Assembly: GCA_027575765.1 (NCBI GenBank)
Contig: JANBPT010000585.1
Span: forward strand, 1 to 29,406
Direction of reading: 5' to 3'
Length of the DNA: 29,406 nt
DNA from: Tieghemiomyces parasiticus
Taxonomy: Eukaryota; Kickxellomycota; Dimargaritomycetes; Dimargaritales; Dimargaritaceae
In this document: positions 19,184 to 29,406 of the stretch, one piece after another
How the letters are laid out: each line of letters opens with the position of its first letter
How positions within the stretch are numbered: position 1 is the stretch's first letter
Notes under the pieces: generated by a model
Told to the model about the DNA's origin: nothing
What the model saw: the letters and a program-made list of their open reading frames with translations, nothing else
Databases searched by the model: none
Made by a program: the position numbers and the translations under genes

Positions 19184-19776
19184 GGCTTGGATGCGGAGCT
19201 GGAGGGAGGGAAGGAGCTGGAAACTCGCCCTTCAACAGAGAAGTAGACAAGGTGAAAGGGAGGGGGAATGAGGCCGTGTGGAACGGACAAATGGTGGGTG
19301 CTATCCTCATGCGGGGTAAGCCGTATGGCGAGTGAGAAGCGAAATGAGCTCTTCAGAGGGAAGGAATCGGTCGTACCGGCTGCGCGTCCTGCGAAATCAG
19401 AAGGCAAATTTCCACTGACTGTGGCTGGCGTCGCATACACGCCAGCTAGGCTCACCTGTGTAGGGCCCGAATTGGAAGCTAGCGGCACCACACCTGGTGG
19501 GTTAAGCGTCTCTAATGCCACCTTTAGAGGCAGTAGAATGCAACCCACCCCGTCACCAGATAATAAGGGCCGACAGCTCCATCGTATAACGTGGCATATA
19601 AAATGGATAATGTTTTAATACAGTACATGAAGGGGTTATAACATTGGTTATAAGCGTAATGTAGATGAATATAGAGGGTGGTGAGATGCCAAAACCAACA
19701 CAAGCAGTAAAAGGTCAATGAACCTATGCAACGTATTAAAAAGCGTTATTCAATAGCTTGGAACCATCACTTCATT
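19184..19776. other. intergenic between the two large - strand genes
   Basis: It holds the promoter of the RRM-WD40 gene and the 3' flank of the PX gene. The start context of the former is AAGCCATGG on the - strand. No gene is seen. Confidence 0.5.
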
Positions 19777-22700
19777 TCAAAATGTGGGGATACCGGTCAT
19801 GGACGGCGACGGCTGCACCGTCGCTGGGAAATACGACCCAGGGGCGGCCACTGCACCATCAGCAGGGTCGACAGCCCGATGACCATCGGTGATGCTCGCC
19901 ACCAGAGAACTGGGGGCCGAAGGATCGGACGCCAGTCTTTCCATGGGGGTGGAGGCCAGGGACGACGACTGGATAGCCGAGTCGACGAGCTGAGTGGGGA
20001 TGGTCATCAGCATGGCGTTGCGGCGGTTCTGTTCAAACATTTCGGTCGGGACGAGGTAGAGGACCAATTTTCCTACTGATTCACAACCGGCTGGGCTGCC
20101 GTCGGGCGAAAGGGTGGAAACGTTGGCCAGTCCCTGGTCAGCGGCAGCAGGGTTGAGGGGAGACACGGCCGAAGGGTTGCGGTGGCGGCCGGCGGCGATG
20201 AAGGTACGGAACTGGGACATGTCCAGACGCGGCTTGGGCAGGAGTGAGGGACGGGTGCTCAAGGTGCCATGGCGCGCCAATGGCGTCACGGACTGCTCAA
20301 TAGACGCGCGGCGCCTCCGACTGAACAGTGCCGAGGCCGACCGGGTTAGGGACTCACGCTTCGTCACGACCGGAGTGGGCCTGGTCAGCTGAAGCGGTTG
20401 GGGCTCCATGGCCGGAGTTGGCGGTGAGATGGGGCCCGGGGTCTTCGACTGGAACTCGTCGACGAGGCGCAGGGCCTCGCGCCATGAGGCGTTACTGTCG
20501 ATAATCTCAAACCGGTCCTCCCAAACGTAGGTCAAGGTCATCGTCTTCAGTTTGGCCAGCGGGAGGGCGCGAGCCTTTGCAAACTTGGTCACAACTTTAT
20601 CCCACAGCACCGAATACACGGCGGTACGTGGAACGGCGAGCAGGATCTTAGTCTCGTGGTTGAGGACTACCTTGATGTGCAACGTGTTGGCGTTGATGAG
20701 CCGGTTCTTGACGTTGTGATCTGCCTGCGGGGCGTCGGTGCTGTGGTGCATCCGGTTGAGGTGACGCTGGTGCATGATGAACATGGATTTGGAAAGGGTC
20801 GGGTGACGCCGCAGTGGGCCCGGCATCGCCGCCGCCGTGGCGGCAGAGGGGGGTGGCGGAAGCAGGGATGTGGTCTCGGAGACTCGGTTGGGCGGTGAGA
20901 CGGGGGATAGGGCGGTGGCGGTCGACTCGGCGGGGGCCTTAACATGGAAGGTAGCCGGGGGCTGCGGTGCAGCTGGAGAGTCCAGGATGGCCATCGCACC
21001 ATCACGCTGGGACCGGAGCGTCGAAGTCGACGCTGAGCGGATTAGAGTGGCTGGGCGCTTGCCACGTACAATACCCGGAACCATGGAGATGCGGCCGAAA
21101 CTGTGGTGCGCCAGGGCTTCACTATCGGAAGGGGGGTCAGCGTCACTCTCGGAACTGAGGGAGGCGTGACTAGAAGTGGTGACCTCGGTCGACACGCCAA
21201 ACGTTGGTGTAGTAACCTCCGTGCTGGAGGGGAACCGGGGCGGGGGAAGAGCGTGGGCACCATTGATTAGGTCCTTAATTTCTGGAGCCGGGATCGGCGC
21301 CGCGACATCCGTACCAGAGGCCTCGGCCCGCCGCTGCTCCTGCCTCTGACGTACAAGGTGCTTCGGATTCGGGGCCGACCGCAGGGTCACCGACATGATT
21401 GGGTGCGGCTTGGCCTGACGCTGGCTGGCGACCCGACGGGCCAGGATCTGTAGGTCCCGGCGGGGCGGGCGGGCGGGAACAATGCGCGGCTCGCTACTCG
21501 AGCGGCAGAGCTCCGGTGGGGGTTCGACGGTTGCAGCGGGTATCGGCTCCGACACGACGGTCGGCAGGGCGGGTTCCGCTTCCTCACCCAGGACCGACTC
21601 GAGTTGGAAGTTGTCGCCCTCGACGACGTGACAGGAAATGTTACGCGGGCCATTGTGAACGGCGTGCACAATTTCCTCTTCGGTTCGGGCCACGCAACGT
21701 CTGGCCGACGGGGTGTGGTAGACCAGCACGAAGGACTGGATGAGCTGGGAGGCCTTACCTGCACGATCGCCTCCCAAGGCGTGGAGGTGACGCAGGATCG
21801 AAGTGTAGATTCGGCTGAACTCCATTGAAGTGGAGCGGGCGGCTTGGCGGGCCCGCGGGGAGGCCGGTTTGGTAAGCTCTGCGCGCAGGAGCGGTATGGT
21901 CATGAGGATGGTGCCATTGAGGTAGAACTTCAGCTGAATGGTATTATTCGACCGATCGCTCGTCGAGACCGAACGACTGAGCGGCACACGGCCGTCGAAG
22001 GTGGTGGCCGCGGCCCCGACGGGCGGTGACCGGGACCGCGGGGGGCTGCTGACCAGTCGGCCGATGGTGGTCTTGGTGCGACGGAGTAGGCTAAGCGGCG
22101 GAGGCGGCGTCGGCGGATTGCCACCGTCTGACCCAGGGGATTGCGGACGCGAAGGAGTTAGGACCCGGAGCGGCTTGCGTGAGCGGCCAAGGGCGTGAGC
22201 GACGCTACCGGTGGTATGAGAGCGGCGCACCATATTGGCCAGACGGCCGCGCATGATAGGCTCCTCAGCAGGCGGGGGAGAAACAACCCGGGCCACAGGC
22301 GACGGTGGCTCCTCGGGAGCAACGACCATGGAGGGCATCCGAATTTCGTTGAGCTCTTGGGTAAGTTCTTGCATATCGCTCACGTGCTGAGTGACCAGCA
22401 TCGAGGGTAGACGAGGAAGGGGCTTGGCGTCCAGGTAGACAACAGAGGCCAGATTGGGGTCCATAGGCTGTGCAGGAGTGTCTGCAAACGGGACTGACCG
22501 GTCTGTTGGTATCGGGGCCGGTAGGGTGGGTGCTTCCGGTTCAGACGGGGGAGAATTGAAGGTCTGGGTGAACTTTCGAGCCAGGGTGGTGCTGGCGAGA
22601 CGGCGCAGGCCGCGAAACGATTTAGAAGCCTTGAGCGTGCGACTGGGCGCGGGCACCGAGGGCCGGGCATCGGTCTCGTGGTTGGCGGCATCATCATCGG

Positions 22701-23505
22701 TGGAGGACTCGTTGGAGTTTGATCTAACCTGGCGGGTGATCGCGGACCGGTGGGGCAGGGAACGACTGCGCCGCGGGCTCGGGCTAGCAGGCTGGACGGA
22801 GACCATGGCCTGTGGAACCAGGGCCGCGTCGGGCGAGGCTCTCCCGGGGCGGCGGAGGGAGGCACTGTGCTGGATGATGGGCTGGGATTTGGTTGGGTGG
22901 AGGTACGGAATGCTTTTCAGCGAAGAACGTGGGCCATCGGTCTGCATAACAAAGGGCATGGGCATGGGGCCCATGGCAAAGTTGGGGCCCTTCTCCGGAG
23001 TAGGGATGTGGGAGTTGTTGGTGAGACTGTCGACATCACAGTACCATACGCCGAAAAATTCGCCGACGGTGCGGGATTCGCTGACCTGCTGGGGCCACTG
23101 CAGCAGACGAGTAAACAGATCGTCGAGCAGCTCAGATTTGCGCTGAGCATCCTTGTCCTTGCTATGCAGCATCGAGCGCCGGTCGGCTAGGCGGGGTAGG
23201 CTCTTAAGGAGGTCGAGACGGTCGGCAAACTCCTCGCCAAACTGGCGGTAAAAATGTAAAAAGTGGGTGAAGGTGCGCTGGATATAGTAGACGGTGTCGA
23301 GATGCACGGTGGCTGGGTCGACCATATCCTTCTTGGGGTCGACCCAGACGCGGGATCCTCGGGCGGCGGTCTCGTTGGAGGCCAGCGGGGTGACTTGGAC
23401 TCGGAACCAGATCTCTTGGCTCGGTAGGCGCTTCCAATAGGTAACGACCTTGAGGTGGCTGATGCACGGGGCGTGCGTGACGGTCGGAAAGTAACCGCCG
23501 ACCAT
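19777..23505 (-). CDS. PX and double PB1-like scaffold protein (1242 aa)
   Basis: Single exon. The start codon sits in a perfect CCACCATGG, and the PX domain begins within 15 residues of it. Residues about 15-160 match the PX phosphoinositide-binding domain: a beta-sheet with a FRVQV strand, HFLHFYRQFGEEF, a SLPR loop, then helices with LDDLFTRLLQWPQQVSESRTV and FFGVW. Residues about 521-632 (IQLKFYLNG through to an EEEIVHAV helix) and 940-1018 (LHIKVVLNHETKILLAV, LTYVWEDRFEIID, SWREALRL) look like PB1-type ubiquitin-like domains. The linkers are long, Ser/Pro/Arg-rich and probably disordered and phosphorylated. PX plus PB1 is the pairing of Bem1/Scd2 polarity scaffolds and p40phox, but no SH3 domain is visible. 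A role in membrane-recruited signalling or polarity is inferred. Confidence 0.8.
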   Translation of the reverse strand: MVGGYFPTVTHAPCISHLKVVTYWKRLPSQEIWFRVQVTPLASNETAARGSRVWVDPKKDMVDPATVHLDTVYYIQRTFTHFLHFYRQFGEEFADRLDLLKSLPRLADRRSMLHSKDKDAQRKSELLDDLFTRLLQWPQQVSESRTVGEFFGVWYCDVDSLTNNSHIPTPEKGPNFAMGPMPMPFVMQTDGPRSSLKSIPYLHPTKSQPIIQHSASLRRPGRASPDAALVPQAMVSVQPASPSPRRSRSLPHRSAITRQVRSNSNESSTDDDAANHETDARPSVPAPSRTLKASKSFRGLRRLASTTLARKFTQTFNSPPSEPEAPTLPAPIPTDRSVPFADTPAQPMDPNLASVVYLDAKPLPRLPSMLVTQHVSDMQELTQELNEIRMPSMVVAPEEPPSPVARVVSPPPAEEPIMRGRLANMVRRSHTTGSVAHALGRSRKPLRVLTPSRPQSPGSDGGNPPTPPPPLSLLRRTKTTIGRLVSSPPRSRSPPVGAAATTFDGRVPLSRSVSTSDRSNNTIQLKFYLNGTILMTIPLLRAELTKPASPRARQAARSTSMEFSRIYTSILRHLHALGGDRAGKASQLIQSFVLVYHTPSARRCVARTEEEIVHAVHNGPRNISCHVVEGDNFQLESVLGEEAEPALPTVVSEPIPAATVEPPPELCRSSSEPRIVPARPPRRDLQILARRVASQRQAKPHPIMSVTLRSAPNPKHLVRQRQEQRRAEASGTDVAAPIPAPEIKDLINGAHALPPPRFPSSTEVTTPTFGVSTEVTTSSHASLSSESDADPPSDSEALAHHSFGRISMVPGIVRGKRPATLIRSASTSTLRSQRDGAMAILDSPAAPQPPATFHVKAPAESTATALSPVSPPNRVSETTSLLPPPPSAATAAAMPGPLRRHPTLSKSMFIMHQRHLNRMHHSTDAPQADHNVKNRLINANTLHIKVVLNHETKILLAVPRTAVYSVLWDKVVTKFAKARALPLAKLKTMTLTYVWEDRFEIIDSNASWREALRLVDEFQSKTPGPISPPTPAMEPQPLQLTRPTPVVTKRESLTRSASALFSRRRRASIEQSVTPLARHGTLSTRPSLLPKPRLDMSQFRTFIAAGRHRNPSAVSPLNPAAADQGLANVSTLSPDGSPAGCESVGKLVLYLVPTEMFEQNRRNAMLMTIPTQLVDSAIQSSSLASTPMERLASDPSAPSSLVASITDGHRAVDPADGAVAAPGSYFPATVQPSPSMTGIPTF

Positions 23506-26500
23506 GGTGGGCGGGGGACGCGGTGGTGGAGGTGGCTACGGCAGACGACGTGTGAGCAGTGAGGTACTCCAACGAGCTGTGGGGCGTGAGAACAATGGAG
23601 TCTAAATGGGAGCCGAGAGGAGTATAGGGAGGGGCGGCTCAGAAACGGGTGCGAGGCTATGCTACAGTGAAAGCGGACTGGCAGTGTGGGGCTGGTCCTT
23701 CGGGTGAAGGCGATTGGGAAGGTATTAAGATAGCGTGAAGGAGGGGGGGGCGAATCAAAACAGAGCAAGCAATGACGACAGACTTTGACGCACACAAACG
23801 AGGTGAAGGCCACGAAGACCACAGGACAGGCAGGTGGTCACAAGAAAATAGGTCCAGGGGGGTTATACCTAGCGAGGACGGAGGCAATGTCGAGCCTATA
23901 CCTTGGTGGTGAGCAGAGAAATGGGAAGGCGTGTACTGGGAGGAGGAATGGGGGGTAAGAGAAGTGCGGCTAAAGTTGCGGTCGAGAAGCGTGGGTGCCT
24001 AATTATATACTAAATAAAAAATGAAATAGTCCCGGGAACTGCAACGGGCGAGTGGTAGTGGGAGAACCCGTAAGAACCAGGCTTCCACTGATAGGCAAGC
24101 AAGGGGGGAGGACCACGCGTGGGCCGGAGCGACACACAAGAACGACCAGGGGGTGAGGGCGCCAACGGCCAACTTGAGCCAGTCAAGTGCCGGTATACGG
24201 GGGGAGTGAGGAGGAGAGTGGTTGGGCTAGAAGTAGGAATATTCGGAGTCGTGACGAGAGAAGCGGGTCGGCGATGGTGGTGCGGGCATGCAAGCAAGCA
24301 GGCCCGTAGGGTTCTATGATCAGATGTAGCACCTGCCCGGAAAGGCAACGGTATAGGTGGGAAGGGATGCAGCGGTCGCGGCTATGAGAGGTGGCGACGT
24401 GCACGGAAAGGGTTGCGGGGCAGGCGAGCAGGGCTTTTCGGGGATGCGTGGATACGGCCCAGGTGGGTGACTACAGACGAAACCAGCGTCGGTAGTAGCG
24501 GGAGCGCCAAAGGGACAAAATGGTCGTGTAGGGTGAGGAATGCGGCCAGCGGGGGAAGATTCAGTTGAACAACAAGCGAGGTGGGGAGGAAAGAGGAGAG
24601 GAGCAATCTGCCTATAATATAAGCTGCTGAAGAAAATTATGGCGGCAGAGCAAAACGGAGCAGGTGGTGAGTAGCTTTTCCATCAGTACCTGTGAGTCAA
24701 ACGTAACGGCGGCTGCAGACACCGAGCAGGACGGATGTGCTTCTTCATATACACCGGTAGGGCGGATGTGCGACAACCGATATGGCGGCCAAGGCCGAAA
24801 GAGTGACCGGCGTGCGGGATTGCCCAGCCGGCTGATGGGCCCGAAGCCAGGTGGGTGGAGGCCTATAGACGCCCTTGAGTGCTGACAAGCTGTCGGCCAA
24901 TCAGTAGGGGCCCCGTTTGGAGGGAGCTGGAACGGCATCCGCTGCAGACACTGAGGCAGAGAGGGCAGGGGCAGGTTTAAGGGGACACTGAAAGGTAGGG
25001 AGGCGGGATTGTGCGGTCACGCAGTATGGCATGTGGGCTGGCCGAGGAATACGTACTGCTTGGCATTACTACTGGAGTACAGAGGTGCAGAGTAAGTTGG
25101 TTAGCAAGGTTAGCACGGCCGAATGGATGGTGGCGGATTCGGGCTACCAGTCCCCCCCCAGCTTGTGTCCTTATTATTAGTGGCGGGCGGAACAATCGAA
25201 TGGTTACAGGCGTTCCAAGGGGGAGGCAAAGGAAACGGTGGAAATGCCCCGGCCAAGCCACTAGCCGACCACCCCCAGCCCTTGTAGAAGGCCAGCTACC
25301 AACCGATTGGATGTTCCATCCAGCCAACCGATGTTTGGCCCTCGAAGCATGCCGGGAGTGGGGCAATGGGGCCGGCACGGGATTCCCTAATGCGGTGGGA
25401 ACCTCAACAGAAGCCAAGGAGTGGGGCAGATGAATGGCGCAGCGGGAGCCACCAGTAGGTGACGACGATGGCTGGGGGGGGGAAGTTTATCCCACATTGC
25501 CAAACAGTCGGAGATTCCGCCCTTCCGCCCCCTCCCACCTTACAGAAAAAAAAATATACCAACCACCGTACCCCATGTACCTTGGAAGGATGGGAAGGGC
25601 AGGCACTACTGGTAATGTACATAGCTGGAGGGCGTAGGGCCGCTCGTAGAAGTATGAGCACAGTGGGTCGGCTTGTCGCAAGTCCCGCAATCCCTCATGG
25701 CGATATTCCGTATCCATGGACCTTGATGCCAACCGGAAGGGGCGTTTCCGTCGCGCTCGTGTAGCCGTGACGGCTTGGCGGTCTCCACGTGCGGTTAGGA
25801 ATTCTCATTGCCACAAGGGCGGGCCTGCCAAGCCCCCCTTGCGGTCATAGCTGCCGAACAACGTCGAAGGGTGGGATGCAAGAGTGGGCTACTTCGCCTC
25901 CAATCCTTGGTACCTTCGTACTTGGACAGTGCGTCCTTCATTCCTGTGCGACCGCGTGAAGGGAAATGCAACATGGAACGCCTCTTCACCTCCCCGCCTG
26001 CCCCGCTTCAATCTCACATAGCAGCTACCGGAGCCACTATAACGCATGCAGCCCCGTTTATAGACCAAGCATCCCCCCCTTCCACCACTGTCCTAACTAG
26101 CAGGGACAATGGGGGGTGCAAGTCCACCGAGGCTACGGTAGGGACGCCGCGAATTCTTTACAGGCTAGGTCCGATCCCGGCCAGGGTAAAGGCACGCCCC
26201 CACCGGCCGTTCTCCACTATGACATGACGTCGCTGTAGCCGACTGCACGATCAACAGCGATGGAGGAAAAATACTAGTGCCCGGCCTCCCCCAAGGGCCT
26301 ATTGATAGCCTGATTCCCATTACGCTATGGCCTCAGTCGTTACCGCCCAAAGCACCAGGCGACTTGCACTCCTGGCTTTGTTACCGATTGTTGATCTGTC
26401 GAAAAGCCAAGAGGAGGGGGCCAGGAGTAAGGGTTAGAGCTACCGGCTGTCCCTCTAAAAGAGCTGGCACTGCACAGCACTAGTAGGCATTCGCTCCTTC

Positions 26501-27045
26501 TCCTTGCCCGTTGCTTCGCTGGCCGACGGATTGTCCATACCTTAAAATGAAAGCTCCAGGTTTAACGACACTGCGCCAACCGAGAGCTACCTGATGGCGG
26601 GACGAGCCTTTACTTTGGGGATCCGCACGCCCGCTGGCCATTACCGCACAACCGCCCCCTACCCCTGCGTTCTCACCATTCTGAGAGGATGGGCAGGAAA
26701 TGATACGATCATCAGTTTTTGATACCTCGCCCCTCCTCCTCCTCCTCCTCCTCCATCCCTATACAAGGCCCGCGCCTATTGCTTTCAGATCAGTAATGCC
26801 AGATGGGAAAGGACGGAAATATCAGCAGAAACGACTCCGCAGCTTGGATGAATGGTAAGTCACGTCAACTGATACCAATCCAAAAAAATTACCGGCACCT
26901 AATGTGCCCCAATAAGAAGCACAATGCTACATAGCCGCTGGTCGATATGATTCTATTAAACTCTGTACCGGAAACCCGTAGCCATCGCCTTCCTACTCGC
27001 AGCCTCCCAACGTATACAATTAAGCGTTGTTCACGTCCCATGTCT
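23506..27045. other. 3.5 kb without a supported gene
   Basis: Open frames up to about 145 codons occur on both strands over the same positions (24977-25433), which suggests composition rather than coding. The part next to 23505 is the PX gene promoter, with AT-rich TATA-like patches near 24003 and 24612. A CCT microsatellite lies at 26731-26754. A 20-codon exon-like ATG with a GTAAGT donor at 26796-26855 has no partner exon that I can identify. Confidence 0.45.
26731..26754. repeat. CCT trinucleotide microsatellite
   Basis: About seven consecutive CCT units, in non-coding sequence. Confidence 0.9.
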
Positions 27046-27971
27046 TTAAAACCCAAAGTAAATCTCGTCGAACGGCCGAGTGTCCCGAAAGCAACTCTTG
27101 AAGACCTTATTCACAGCCTCCTCGGCAGCGCCAGGTGCCGAGCAACAAGGATTGGCCTTGAGTGACAAAATAGCGCGCCGTTTAACACAGGCCTGGTGCT
27201 GTTTCGATAGGGCATAATTCCGGCGGTTCATTTCACGGATAATATTACAGTCCCCGGACAAGCTAGCGGCCCGGATCTCGGTACAGGCGTGGTGGAGGCA
27301 GTTAGATAAATCCATGTTGAACCGACAGTGGTCGTAGGCGTGCACCAGCTCGTGAGCGAGGGTGACCTTCATATGGGAGGTCGACATGAAATGGTTGGCG
27401 CAGAGTTGGATCCCGCGATCCGGTGAGAACCCTCCGCTGCGCAGGTCGTCACAAGGTGTGCACCGGATGTGTTCGCGCTTAAATGGGCAACCAAGCTTTT
27501 CCATTTCGTCCAGCATGAAGACAATAATCGGGTCTAGTAATTACAAGGTGAGAGCGAGGGGGGGGGGGAAGCGAGTGCTAGTCAATAATGATGAGTAAGT
27601 CAACCAGGATGGACTCGTAAGTGAAGGGAAACCGGTGCAAGAGAGACCCTGGGCACCAACGGGTAAACCCGTGATGGTGCTCCATCCTCCACGTTGACCC
27701 AGCCTTACCGCAATCCTAGCATGGCTTACTTACTATTACGCATAAGGTAATCGCGGTTTTCAACGCATTTCTTAATGTCGGCCTTCCGTCGCTCCGCAGT
27801 AAGGGTCTGCTTATCCAGCGTCTGGGCGGCAGGTAGAGCCATCCCCGTATACCGTTGGAAAAACCGGCTCATGCGGTCGTAGGTCCCGGCCTCAGGTTCC
27901 AGCGGTGGCGCCGGAGCATTCGAACTCACCGCGTGGTCACCGAGGCTAGTCAAAGCGCGCTTGTCTGTCAT
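27046..27971 (-). CDS. ATP23: mitochondrial inner membrane protease ATP23 (peptidase M76)
   Basis: Two exons: 27971-27734 and 27533-27046. They are joined by a 200-nt intron (27733-27534, GTAAGT donor, ACTAG acceptor) in phase 1, making Asn-80. The product is about 241 aa, the usual family size. ATP23 processes the Atp6 precursor and acts as a chaperone for F1Fo-ATP synthase assembly on the intermembrane-space face of the inner membrane. Visible family marks are a Cys-rich N-terminal part (KKCVENRDYL), CTPCDD, GGFSPDRGIQLC, the zinc-binding LAHELVHAYDHCRFN with HELVH at 140-144, HHACTEIRAASLSGDC, and the C-terminal CFRDTRPFDE. The start at 27971 was chosen for its A at -3; an upstream in-frame ATG near 27992 has a weaker context. 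The intron has a C11 tract just before its 3' end. Confidence 0.93.
27558..27568. repeat. G11 run (C11 polypyrimidine tract of the ATP23 intron)
   Basis: On the - strand this is a C11 tract about 25 nt upstream of the ACTAG acceptor of the ATP23 intron, so it probably forms part of the splice-site polypyrimidine tract. Confidence 0.6.
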
Positions 27972-28387
27972 GTTAGGCGTCGTGTATTGCATCAAAAAGT
28001 AAAAAAATGTATAGAGTACGGCGACATCCGAATGTTTCCGGGGGGCAACATGGCCGAACAGCGGTTCGATATCTTCAGTTGTTGTCTGGCCCACTCGTGC
28101 TTCCTTTTTTTTTTTGACCGGGGAGGGGGGGAAGGCCTTAGTGCCCGTTGATCATGGGGCTGCGCAGCGGAACAGAGTGACATTATCCTCCCCTCCCCTC
28201 TCTATGGGGCATGGAGACTGATCGAGTCACGTGATTTGTTTCTTTTAATGTAACTTTCCTTGTGGGCCAGCTCCCGACATTCTAAATACCCAGCTGTGGT
28301 TTAATAGTTAGTCTCTTTACAGGCTTCGTATTTTATATCCCCTTACCATATTCTTATCACGATGATCTACGCCAAAAACAAGGATAG
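27972..28387. other. intergenic between ATP23 and PIG-U
   Basis: It is the ATP23 promoter and the PIG-U 3' flank. It contains a T11 run at 28105-28115. No gene seen. Confidence 0.5.
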
Positions 28388-29406
28388 CTACTCCTGTACT
28401 ATCAACTTATTTCGCTCGGAAGGATAGGCTTCGTCGATATCGCGACGAATCATGGACTGGACTAAATCGATGACCAGCAAGATTTGGGACGCCGCGTACA
28501 CCAGTGTGGCGGCGTAAAAGAAGTTAGCATTACCACTGCCTTGGTAGATCCACAGGTGCCAGAACAGCGGGGCCAATACCAAGGCGTAGACCATAGCATT
28601 ACTCAGCACAAAGGCGTAGCGCATGTACTTGAAGATCTCGTAGTACAGAGGTACCAGGCCGAGCAGTAGTGACATATCCGCGACGGACGGGTAGGATTTG
28701 AAGAGGGTGGTAATGGCCACAATGAGAACGGCCGCAAATAACGGACGCTCCTGGAATCGGATGGCCACGGGAATCGCAAAGATAAGGGTGTGCAGTTGGA
28801 AGGCCATCAGGAAGAAGAGGCGAAAGTGATCAAACATCTCGATGAAGAAGTACCAAAAAACGCCGAGGTTGGGGGTGAGGTCCGTGACAAGGAGGCTAGG
28901 GAGGAGAAGTGGGGGAGGGTAGAGGGTTCCGATGACAACGGCAGCAAGCTGATAGTCAGTCAGTTATCAGGTACCTTGGGTTTTATAGTCGTCCTTGATA
29001 CTGATCTGGGTCAGCTGGGATGTGTGATAGCATTCCCTGGCTGTCTATGGAGGACAGGGTGACTTACATGACACCGTAGGTAGCGCCGAGGAACTTCCAA
29101 GAACCAGTAATGAGGTAAGATGCTCCTAGCAAGAGAGTGAGGGCAGCTGTGAATACGGCTAAAAACTGCACGAGGATAGGCTGGGGAATCGATGTACACA
29201 AAGGAGGTAGCAAGGTAATAAGGTGATGCGGCGGTAAAGTTAGCAAGCTGCGAGAGAAGGTGGGTGAGTTTAGCCCGCATATGGCACGAACTACCCCTAG
29301 GGGTAGCAGCCTAGAATTTAAGACCCTTATTTACATCGCTGGGTACGCTACTCACTAGTTTGTTTGGCCGATTTTGCACTAGGATCATGACGATGGGTAC
29401 GCTCAG
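28388..29406 (-). CDS. PIGU: GPI transamidase subunit PIG-U (CDC91/GAB1 family), 5' end beyond window
   Basis: Three exons are visible: 29406-29356 (partial), 29180-29068 and 28895-28388. Introns are 29355-29181 (GTGAGT donor, CCCAG acceptor) and 29067-28896 (GTAAGT donor, CCTAG acceptor). Phases agree throughout, with the last junction in phase 2. PIG-U is a polytopic ER membrane subunit of the complex that attaches GPI anchors to proteins. Family signatures are SWKFLGATYGV, then DLTPNLGVFWYFFIEMFDHF across the last intron, FKSYPSVADMSL, KYMRYAF, and FWHLWIYQGSGNANFFYA. These are followed by a QILLVIDL helix and a short cytosolic tail. About half of the protein is present. The first junction (29355-29181) is the least certain. 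Confidence 0.9.

Noticed and set aside
21387..22865. Long frames in the other phases across the PX-PB1 gene
   Set aside because: They are shadows of the GC-rich coding frame and rich in Arg, Pro and Ser, as expected for off-frame translation.
24977..25433. Opposed open frames of about 140 codons on both strands
   Set aside because: Frames open on both strands over the same bases reflect GC-rich composition. Neither product shows a domain, signal peptide or splice sites.
1..29406. CRISPR arrays, rRNA genes, prokaryotic operons, intact transposases
   Set aside because: No regularly spaced identical repeats, no rRNA-like conserved segments and no transposase, integrase or reverse-transcriptase motifs were seen. 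Introns and gene families point to a eukaryotic nuclear genome.

Overview
The window looks like a piece of nuclear chromosome from a filamentous fungus, most likely an early-diverging lineage. The evidence is GT-AG introns that join exons in phase, CCACCATG-type start contexts after pyrimidine-rich leaders, long gene-free stretches, and two eukaryote-only conserved genes: ATP23 (mitochondrial metalloprotease) and PIG-U/CDC91 (GPI transamidase subunit). A mycoparasitic zoopagomycete such as Dimargaritales is a guess from gene style, not a demonstrated placement.

Layout. Left part (about 0.8-14.7 kb): accessory in character, with every supported gene on the + strand. Four predicted secreted proteins are present: two spliced genes (1646-2552 and 8658-10373), a repeat-containing 85-aa peptide precursor (13016-13273) and a 51-aa cationic peptide precursor (14510-14665). 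Between them lie a coding region without a recognisable 5' end (3132-4018), an orphan exon-like fragment (7572-7808), and diverged non-coding duplications. Homologous blocks of about 310 bp lie 480 bp upstream of both spliced secreted genes. Another repeat pair is at 2695-2855 and 5256-5425, and a separate pair is at 10795-11140 and 11605-11835.

Right part (15.9-29.4 kb): every supported gene is on the - strand. They are a two-exon RRM-like plus WD40 protein (1062 aa), a single-exon PX-PB1-PB1 scaffold-like protein (1242 aa), a two-exon ATP23, and the 3' part of PIG-U, which runs off the right edge. A gene-free stretch of about 3.5 kb separates the PX gene from ATP23.

Most interesting point: both spliced secreted genes have a first exon encoding a signal peptide followed directly by an F-box-like helical motif, and this exon ends at a phase-0 donor. 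The downstream exons are unrelated in appearance. Together with the shared upstream blocks, this suggests an expanding modular family of 'secreted F-box-like' proteins, possibly effectors. All domain and repeat calls were made by eye; no database search or alignment program was run.
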